Origin: CAYOVG01 sp964407285
GTDB taxonomy: Bacteria > Desulfobacterota > Syntrophobacteria > Syntrophobacterales > Syntrophobacteraceae
Direction: 5' to 3'
Assembly: GCA_964407285.1 (NCBI GenBank)
Contig: CAYOVG010000168.1
Coordinates: forward strand, 1-14,463
Length of the DNA: 14,463 bases
A program made the translations under genes and the position numbers. The notes below the pieces were generated by a model. The model was not told the origin of the DNA and made no database searches. It worked only from the letters and a program-made list of their open reading frames with translations. This document shows positions 1 to 5,691 of this stretch, in pieces (within the stretch, counting starts at the first letter, position 1; every line of letters starts with the position of its first letter).

Positions 1-420
1 TTTCCATCCTGATGTTACTCCCGGGTATTCTTGTCCTGAAATGGGGCCGCGACGCGGGCTTCCGGCTCAGCGGAATTTCTCTGCCGAACGGCGTTATGTT
101 TAGAAAGACATAATAACCTAGCACGAGGTTCGGGATTGGGCAAGAGGAAATGCCGGGTTAACGGATGCGGCAAGAGGAAATGCCGGGTTAACGGATGCGG
201 CAAGATGATTTGAGCATCACTTCATGGTCTCCGCGCGGGCGTCGACGCGGGATCGCTCGCCGGTCGGCTCAAATGCGTCCGGCGGCGCCTTTCCCTTGTT
301 CGCGCAGGGTGTCTCTGCTACGGGCGCGTTCTATGAATGCGTATTATATTTATGTGCGTGGTCCGGAGAAAGGACCCTGTTATGCCGTGGGACATCCGAT
401 TGCGTTGATGATGCTGGAGC
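1..420. other. Gene-poor region with no convincing ORF
   Basis: No reading frame here gives a protein I can recognise. Short open frames exist on both strands, but they overlap each other, lack ribosome binding sites, and one simply translates the 30-bp tandem repeat. A short inverted repeat, TTATGT (94-99) with ACATAA (108-113), sits just before the tandem repeat. In the frame of the kinase remnant that begins near 421, the preceding codons carry two successive stops (406-411) and show no kinase similarity, so the body of that gene has been lost or scrambled. The region looks like a decayed or rearranged junction. Confidence 0.5.
141..200. repeat. Two perfect tandem copies of a 30-bp repeat
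   Basis: Positions 141-170 and 171-200 are identical 30-base units, beginning CAAGAGGAAATGCC and ending GGTTAACGGATGCGG. A degenerate partial copy precedes them (about 127-140, GGTTCGGGATTGGG) and the first five bases of another follow (201-205). The unit contains the palindrome GTTAAC. It is not a multiple-copy array, and there are no spacers, so it is not CRISPR. It may be a slippage product or a two-site binding region. Confidence 0.85.
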
Positions 421-546
421 CTGTTCATGCGCTTGAAGTCCGTCATTGCGGAGCGCATGGGGGAGATTGACGCCGGAAGCACGCCGGGAGAGGGGACGAT
501 GTTTGTCCTCTACCTTACCGCCAGGGAGAATCGGGAAGTATGTTGA
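421..546 (+). pseudogene. Decayed C-terminal tip of a histidine kinase ATPase domain
   Basis: Read in the frame starting at 421, the sequence encodes a short segment around ERMGEIDAGSTPGEGTMFVL followed by YLTARENREVC and a TGA at 544-546. This matches the end of HATPase_c domains of PAS or hybrid kinases, where the last ATP-lid strand reads like GGxIxVxSxPGxGTxFxLYLP. Upstream the frame is closed by two stops at 406-411, and no G1, F or G2 box can be found in any frame. I read this as the remnant of a kinase gene whose 5' part was deleted or shuffled. It differs from the C-termini of the two intact kinases downstream, which end in VSRLGKGAAFIIRLPL and HGQPGKGATFVVTLPA, so it was probably a different subtype. 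Confidence 0.55.
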
Positions 547-616
547 GTGTTGGAATAGGGTTTGCCTCAAATCGATGTGCTTGATAACATGAAATAGAAG
601 CTGTGTTCTTATTCAT

Positions 617-639
617 CATTTCCGGAACCTGCGGAAATG
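617..639. other. 8-bp perfect stem-loop ahead of the PAS gene
   Basis: CATTTCCG (617-624) and CGGAAATG (632-639) are perfect inverted repeats around a 7-base loop GAACCTG. No T-tract follows on either strand, so it is not a typical intrinsic terminator. It lies about 90 bases before the preferred start of the PAS gene and could be an operator or a leader hairpin. Confidence 0.4.
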
Positions 640-729
640 TGTTGTGGGAGGGCTTTCGCCTGTTCCGGTTTCATGGATGTTCCGGACCTTTTGCTGCAAA
701 TGCAAAGGTGCAAGGATTTGGAGTACCAA

Positions 730-1411
730 ATGGGGGATTCGGACAGGTGGTCCGCAAAACTTGGTGAGTTTCGCCGCAAAGCCGAGCAGATCCTCGGGTC
801 GAGGCATAGGGATGACCTCGGGGGCGCGGACCTGGATTTGGTCAGGCTCGTGGAAGAACTCGAAGTGCATCAAATGGAGTTGCAACTCCAGAATGAAGAA
901 CTCCGGTCCGCTCGGAAAGCGCTGGAGGAGTCCGGAAACCATTATGCGCAGCTCTACAATGATGCTCCCGTCGGATACGTGAACTTGAATAGACGTGGGG
1001 TCGTTACCCGCTGTAATGTCGCCGCCGGTCGGATATTGGGAATCAATGCGCGGCGGCGGTTTCGTTATCCATTCGCTTCATTCGTCCATGCCGAGGACCA
1101 GGGGAAATATCGGGCCCTCGTGCACGAGACGGTGAACAGCGCGGGGGGGGAAATCTTGTGAAATCCGAATTGCCCGTAAGGGCGAGGATGGCGTTCCCCG
1201 CGTCATTCAAATGGAAGTTGCGGGTTCGGTCGATACCTCGACGAAAAATGCCGAATGGCGTATAGCATTCATTGGCGTCACCGATCGTAAGGTCATGGAG
1301 GAGGAGTTGAGAAATGCTCGGGACGAACTGGAGCTTCGGGTTCGAGAAAGAACGTTGGAGCTTGCCGAAGTCAATGCGGAGCTAACTTCTATGGAGGAAC
1401 CATCCAGATGA
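730..1411 (+). pseudogene. PAS-domain sensor protein, frameshifted
   Basis: The gene would encode about 226 residues: an N-terminal helical module with LVRLVEELEVHQMELQLQ, then a PAS domain beginning near YAQLYNDAPVGYVNLNRRG, then a coiled coil (RNARDELELRVRERTLELAE). The start at 730 is preferred because it aligns with the starts of both kinase paralogues and has GGAG at 720-723; an in-frame ATG at 673 and the ORF start at 637 are alternatives. A run of eight G at 1143-1150 shifts the frame to a stop at 1159-1161. With seven G the protein continues as SCEIRIARKGEDGVPRVIQM, matching the minus-strand paralogue's SCEIRITGKNETGAPYVTQM. Even repaired, it lacks HisKA and ATPase domains. Its TGA (1409-1411) overlaps the next start as ATGA, indicating an operon with translational coupling. 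A sequencing error, a real mutation or slippage-based phase variation are all possible. Confidence 0.75.
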
Positions 1412-2790
1412 GCGGCGATTCGACGCCTTCCAGATTCCAGTGGCTGCGCGACAGGGCGGAAGAACTTCTGAAAGAACCCGAGGGGACTGGATCGGATCGA
1501 TTCTCGAATATGGACGTCTTGCAGCTCATTCATGAGCTTGAAGTCCATCAGATAGAGCTTCAGATCCAGAATGAGGAGCTTCGGGAAGCAAAGCGACAGT
1601 TGGAGGAGTCACGGAAAGAATATGCCGATTTGTATGATTTGGCGCCTGTGGGGTATGTAACCATAAGTGCGAAGGGGATTGTAGTCAAAGCCAACCTCGC
1701 GGCTTCGGACCTGCTCGGCCTTCCGAAATCCCGTCTCATCGGCCAGGGAGGCTCCTCCTTCGTGCATCCGGACGATCATGGGAACTATTTTCTGCTGACT
1801 CGAAAGGCTGCTGAAGGAAAATCGGCGAGGCTCACGGGAGAGATCCGGTTGCTCAGAGCCGGAACCGAGCCGTTCCACGCCCGGGTGGAGGTTGTGACTT
1901 CGAGAGATGGCGGCGGCCGCTTCAACGGATGGCTCATCACTTTCGGGGACATTTCCGAGCGCAGGCAAATGGAAGAAGAACTTAGAGAATCCCATGACGA
2001 ATTGGAGCTTCGGGTTGAGGAGCGCACAGCCGAACTGGAGTTGAAGAACAAGGCGTTGACCGAGTATGCCGTAAGACTTGAAGATCTGAACAATGAACTG
2101 CAGGAGTTTGCCTATGTGGCCTCCCATGATTTGCAGGAACCCGTGAGGAAAATCCAGAGCTTCGGCAACATGCTCTCGAGTCAATACGGGGATGTTCTTG
2201 GAGAGCGTGGCCGGGATTACTTCAAGCGCATGACGGATGCGGCATATCGCATGTCCGAGTTACTCCAGTCTCTTCTTGTCTACTCGCGCGTAACGACACG
2301 GACGACCCCCTTTGAGCCGGTCCGCCTCAAAAGCGTTGTCGAGGACGCGATTTCCGATCTCGAGGTGACTGTAATGAAAAGCGGCGCAACGGTGGAGATT
2401 GGCGAACTTCCAACCATTGAGGGCGATGCGCCGCAAATGCGCCAACTCTTTCAAAACCTCATAGGCAATTCGATAAAGTACCGCAAGGAGTCTGAAAAGC
2501 CCCTCGTTAGAATCCACGGCAAGGTAGAAGAAGGCGTACACGACATGTGCCGTGTCTTTGTCGAAGACAACGGCATAGGCTTTGACGAGATTTATGTAGA
2601 CCGGATATTCAAACCCTTTCAGCGGCTCCATGGCCGTAGCGCGCCATACGAAGGAACCGGCATGGGACTCGCCATTTGCAGAAAGATCGTCGAGAGGCAC
2701 GGAGGAACCATTACGGCCGTCAGTAGACTTGGGAAGGGGGCGGCATTCATCATCAGGCTACCCCTGGAACAGCCGAAGCCGGAGACATGA
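1408..2790 (+). CDS. Cytosolic PAS sensor histidine kinase
   Basis: This is an intact 460-residue kinase. It has an N-terminal helical module (about 35-70, IHELEVHQIELQIQNEELRE), a PAS domain (about 70-185), a coiled-coil linker (about 186-230, ELELRVEERTAELELKNK), HisKA with the phospho-acceptor His240 in ASHDLQEPVRKIQ, and HATPase_c with N-box near N350 (FQNLIGNSIKY), G1 box DNGIGF (387-392), F-box FKPFQRLH and G2 box GTGMGLAI (416-423). All catalytic motifs are present. No transmembrane segment or signal peptide is seen, so it should sense a cytosolic cue; the PAS ligand cannot be told from sequence. The start overlaps the stop of the upstream PAS gene (ATGA). The H-box belongs to the SHDLQEPLRKI group common in PAS and phytochrome-like kinases. 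No receiver domain or response regulator is next to it, so it is an orphan kinase. A weak stem-loop, GGATGG/CCGTCC (2794-2809), lies after the stop without a T-tract. Confidence 0.93.
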   Translation: MSGDSTPSRFQWLRDRAEELLKEPEGTGSDRFSNMDVLQLIHELEVHQIELQIQNEELREAKRQLEESRKEYADLYDLAPVGYVTISAKGIVVKANLAASDLLGLPKSRLIGQGGSSFVHPDDHGNYFLLTRKAAEGKSARLTGEIRLLRAGTEPFHARVEVVTSRDGGGRFNGWLITFGDISERRQMEEELRESHDELELRVEERTAELELKNKALTEYAVRLEDLNNELQEFAYVASHDLQEPVRKIQSFGNMLSSQYGDVLGERGRDYFKRMTDAAYRMSELLQSLLVYSRVTTRTTPFEPVRLKSVVEDAISDLEVTVMKSGATVEIGELPTIEGDAPQMRQLFQNLIGNSIKYRKESEKPLVRIHGKVEEGVHDMCRVFVEDNGIGFDEIYVDRIFKPFQRLHGRSAPYEGTGMGLAICRKIVERHGGTITAVSRLGKGAAFIIRLPLEQPKPET

Positions 2791-2815
2791 TCGGGATGGA
2801 TTTCCGTCCGCCTGT

Positions 2816-4246
2816 CTAAGACCCCTGCCGGATGGCGGGAAGCGTGACGACGAAAGTCGCCCCCTTGCCCGGTTGCCCGTGCGCTTCGATCGCGCCACCG
2901 TGGCGCTCGACGATCCTCTTGCAGATGGCGAGCCCCATGCCCGTGCCCTCATATGCGCTTCGGCCGTGCAGCCGTTCGAAAAGGGCGAAGATACGTTCGG
3001 CATCCTCTTCCTCGAAGCCGATGCCGTTGTCTTCGACGAATATCCGCCGGCTTTTGTTTCCCTCTTCCGCGTTCGCCGCGGCAGGCTTCGCGTAGATTTT
3101 GACTACGGACCGCTCATTTCCATGAAACTTGAGAGCATTGGAGATCAGGTTCTGGAATAGCCTGCGCATCTGCGTCGGATCGGCCTCGATGGAGGGCAGG
3201 TCCTCAACTGTCACTTCGGCCTTGTTCTTATCGATCCGCCATTCCAGGTCCGATACCACTTCCCGGACAATCTTTCCCAAATCGACCGGCTCAAAGCTTT
3301 TTCCCTGCGTGACGACCCGTGAGTAGTCGAGAAGACCGTTCACCATCTCCTGCAGCCTCCGGGCCGCCTTGCACATTCTTTCCAAAAAATCGGAACCCTG
3401 CTCTCCCAGGTTCCCGGCCCAGTTCTGCTTCAGCATCTCTCCGAAGGACTGGATTTTCCGCAAGGGTTCCTGCAGGTCATGGGAAGCAATGAAAGCGAAA
3501 TCCTGCAACTCCCGGTTGCTCCGTTCGAGTTTGTTCATATAAAGTTCGAGTTCGGCCTCGACCTGCTTGCGGTCTTCAATTTCAGCTCTCAGGGACTGGT
3601 TCGCCACGGCCAGTTCGGCTGTCCGTTCATTTACCCTGATCTCCAACCGGTCCCGAGCCTCCCGTAGTTCCTCCTCCATCTGCTTGCGCACGGTGATATC
3701 GACGAAAACCACGCGCCACCTTTCGATCCTTCCCGCGGCATCGGTCAATGCCGCGATCTCCATCTGCGTGACATAAGGGGCGCCGGTCTCGTTCTTCCCG
3801 GTAATACGGATCTCACATGATCCTCTTCCTTCGGCGGTTTGCGCCACCCTGTGCATAAGCGCCCGAAATTTGCCCTGGTCCTCGGGATGGATGAGCGCGG
3901 TGAACGGATACTCGAACTGGTACTGCACTGCAATTCCGAGCATCTCCCTGGCGACGAGGTTCGATTGAACGACGAGGCCTTGCCTGTCGAGGTCCACGTA
4001 CCCCGCTGGAGCGCGCTCATAGAGGTCTGCATACCTGTTCCGCGATTCCTCCAGTTCAACCTTGGCGGACCGGAGTTCTTCATTCTGGAGTTGCAGTTCG
4101 ATCTGGTGCACTTCCAGTTCGTGAATGAGGGCAAGAATGTCCATCTCGGAAAAATCGCCCTGCTTCTCCTCTCCTCGACTGCTGAGCATTTCCTCGGCCC
4201 GTCTGCGGAGTTTCTCGAATCTGGAATGTACGAGAGTTTCGTTCAT
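2816..4246 (-). CDS. Cytosolic PAS sensor histidine kinase, paralogue
   Basis: The protein has 476 residues. The architecture matches the convergent neighbour: helical module (about 35-70, IHELEVHQIELQLQNEELRS), PAS (about 70-190), coiled coil (about 190-245), HisKA with His256 in ASHDLQEPLRKIQ, and HATPase_c with N366 (FQNLISNALKF), DNGIGF (406-411), ALFERLHGRS and GTGMGLA (434-440). The ATG at 4246 is chosen because AAGGAGG lies 10 bases upstream and the N-terminus (MNETLVHSRFEKLRRRAEEM) aligns with the paralogue. The frame stays open to 4360 and would add a hydrophobic stretch (FFSHCAVALLLL); that could be a membrane anchor, but it has no supporting ribosome site. It converges with the other kinase (25 bases between stops) and diverges from the CheB gene. 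No partner regulator is adjacent. Confidence 0.92.
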   Translation of the reverse strand: MNETLVHSRFEKLRRRAEEMLSSRGEEKQGDFSEMDILALIHELEVHQIELQLQNEELRSAKVELEESRNRYADLYERAPAGYVDLDRQGLVVQSNLVAREMLGIAVQYQFEYPFTALIHPEDQGKFRALMHRVAQTAEGRGSCEIRITGKNETGAPYVTQMEIAALTDAAGRIERWRVVFVDITVRKQMEEELREARDRLEIRVNERTAELAVANQSLRAEIEDRKQVEAELELYMNKLERSNRELQDFAFIASHDLQEPLRKIQSFGEMLKQNWAGNLGEQGSDFLERMCKAARRLQEMVNGLLDYSRVVTQGKSFEPVDLGKIVREVVSDLEWRIDKNKAEVTVEDLPSIEADPTQMRRLFQNLISNALKFHGNERSVVKIYAKPAAANAEEGNKSRRIFVEDNGIGFEEEDAERIFALFERLHGRSAYEGTGMGLAICKRIVERHGGAIEAHGQPGKGATFVVTLPAIRQGS

Positions 4247-4683
4247 TACGGTTGCGCCTCCTTCCAGGAGCAGCAATGCAACGGCACAATGGGAGAAGAA
4301 GGGAAAACCCATAATAATCCTGGCTTTCCATAATTTAGCGCTCGAAAAAACAAAGCGCAAGCGCCCGGTTTAACTTGTTATATCCGTATTGTTGATGCGG
4401 TTTGCCTATCACCGGGCAAAGCCTCATGGGTACATGGTACACAAAGACGCGCCGCGATACAATTCTATAATTCATACCGCCTCCATGATATTGCCCACTC
4501 GCGCAGCGGGAACGGCATTGGATTGGTCCCGGTGTTGCTTCGTGTAAGTCGGTTACGAACCGCGCCGGCGACAACGCGGGCTCCGCGCCAAGGCATTTAT
4601 GGACCTGCTCCTTGACAGCAAGGCGCGGCATAACGAATTTATGTTAAGAGCTTATGCCGTAGCCTCTTATAAGGAATAATACG
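4247..4683. other. Intergenic region between divergent kinase and CheB genes
   Basis: These 437 bases separate the minus-strand kinase from the plus-strand CheB gene and should hold promoters for both. I see one candidate promoter for the kinase (4332-4360) and a perfect TTGACA at 4612-4617 facing the CheB gene, but no good -10 at 16-18 bases from it (GAATTT at 17). GCCCGGT (4363-4369) and ACCGGGC (4411-4417) form a loose inverted repeat. The CheB gene has AAGGA at 4671-4675, eight bases before its ATG. The open frame of about 98 codons on the minus strand (4335-4631) has no recognisable domain and is not called. Confidence 0.5.
4332..4360 (-). promoter_or_regulatory. Candidate sigma70-type promoter for the minus-strand kinase
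   Basis: On the minus strand TTGCGC (4360-4355) is followed after 17 bases by TAAATT (4337-4332). Each hexamer matches the consensus at four of six positions. Transcription would start near 4325, giving a leader of about 80 bases before the ATG at 4246 and its AAGGAGG. Confidence 0.3.
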
Positions 4684-5685
4684 ATGCCTAAGAGAGACAT
4701 TATCGTCATTGGAGCATCCGCCGGTGGAGTCGAGGCCGGCAAGAAGCTCGTTTCATTACTCCCCGGGGATTTCGCCGGCTCCATTTTCCTGGTCATCCAC
4801 CTGCCCGGCAATGGCGTGAGCGTGCTGCCGCAGATCATGTCCCACTGGGGTCCCCTACCCGCGACGCACCCGCGGGACGGCGCGCGCATAGAGCCCGGGC
4901 GCATCTACATTGCTCCTCCCGATTACCACATGCTGCTCAAACCCGAACATATACGCCTGGTGGCGGGGCCGGAGGAGAACCACTCGAGGCCCGCCGTCGA
5001 TCCCCTGTTTCGAAGCGCCGCGGCAGCCTACGGTTCTCGAGTGGTGGGCGTGGTCCTCTCCGGCAATCTCGACGATGGAACGGCAGGGCTTAGGGTGATT
5101 AAGAAACGCGGAGGAATCGCCGTGGTCCAGGACCCCGCGGACGCGCTCTTTCCGGGCATGCCGACGAGCGCCATGGCGAACGTGGATATAGACCACAGCC
5201 TTCCCGTGGACCGGATTCCGGAGCTTCTTACAGAGCTGGTGAAGACGGATGCGCCGTCCGGTACGAATCCGGGAGAACCCGCTGAAGAAAGAGATATCCT
5301 GGAGTTGTCGATAGGCGATCTGCAGGCGAGAGTCGACACCGGTAAGGCCATAGGTATCAGCTGCCCCCAGTGTGGAGGCGTCCTTCGGGAAAAAATCGAG
5401 GGAGATTCGGCGGAGTACAGATGCCGCGTGGGACATGCGTTCTCCAGCGGCTACCTCGAGTCCATGCTGTCCGAAACCGTCGAAGCCGCTCTTTGGAGCG
5501 CCGTAAGGGTCCTCGAGGAGAAGGAGCAACTCTACCACAAGCTTTCCGACCGCATGCAGCGGGTGAAAAGCGCCTCTTCGGCGGCTCACTTTCGGGCAAG
5601 GGGAAAGAAAGCGAGCGAGGATGCCCGCATCATCCGGCAAATCATCCTGGCGAGCGAAAAGAAAGCGCGGGCGGGGGCGGGGTAA
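4684..5685 (+). CDS. Receiver-less CheB-type protein-glutamate methylesterase with zinc-ribbon-like tail
   Basis: The protein has 333 residues. The first about 185 form a CheB methylesterase domain with all three catalytic residues: Ser12 in IGASAGG, His39 in VIHLPGNG and Asp131 in LSGNLDDGTAGL. CheB enzymes hydrolyse methyl-glutamates (and deamidate glutamines) on chemoreceptors. The usual N-terminal receiver domain is absent, so activity cannot be switched by CheA in the classical way. The C-terminus (about 222-290) has CPQCGG (C227, C230) and CRVGH (C247, H251), a probable metal-binding knuckle, then a helical segment EAALWSAVRVLEEKEQL; this extension is known from stand-alone CheB proteins in soil bacteria. 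The start is fixed by AAGGA eight bases upstream. It ends 6 bases from the convergent CheB-CheR fusion. No receptor, CheA or CheW is in the window, so a role outside chemotaxis is likely. Confidence 0.9.
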   Translation: MPKRDIIVIGASAGGVEAGKKLVSLLPGDFAGSIFLVIHLPGNGVSVLPQIMSHWGPLPATHPRDGARIEPGRIYIAPPDYHMLLKPEHIRLVAGPEENHSRPAVDPLFRSAAAAYGSRVVGVVLSGNLDDGTAGLRVIKKRGGIAVVQDPADALFPGMPTSAMANVDIDHSLPVDRIPELLTELVKTDAPSGTNPGEPAEERDILELSIGDLQARVDTGKAIGISCPQCGGVLREKIEGDSAEYRCRVGHAFSSGYLESMLSETVEAALWSAVRVLEEKEQLYHKLSDRMQRVKSASSAAHFRARGKKASEDARIIRQIILASEKKARAGAG

Positions 5686-5691
5686 TCCTCG

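Noticed and set aside
141..200. Tandem repeat as a CRISPR array
   Set aside because: The two copies are directly adjacent with no spacer, and no cas gene is present.
15..203. 62-codon minus-strand frame with a repeated PLTRHFLLPH segment
   Set aside because: The peptide repeat simply reflects the 30-bp tandem DNA repeat; no other support for a gene.
4335..4631. 98-codon frame on the minus strand between kinase and CheB
   Set aside because: No domain or good ribosome site, and it covers the likely promoter region of the minus-strand kinase.
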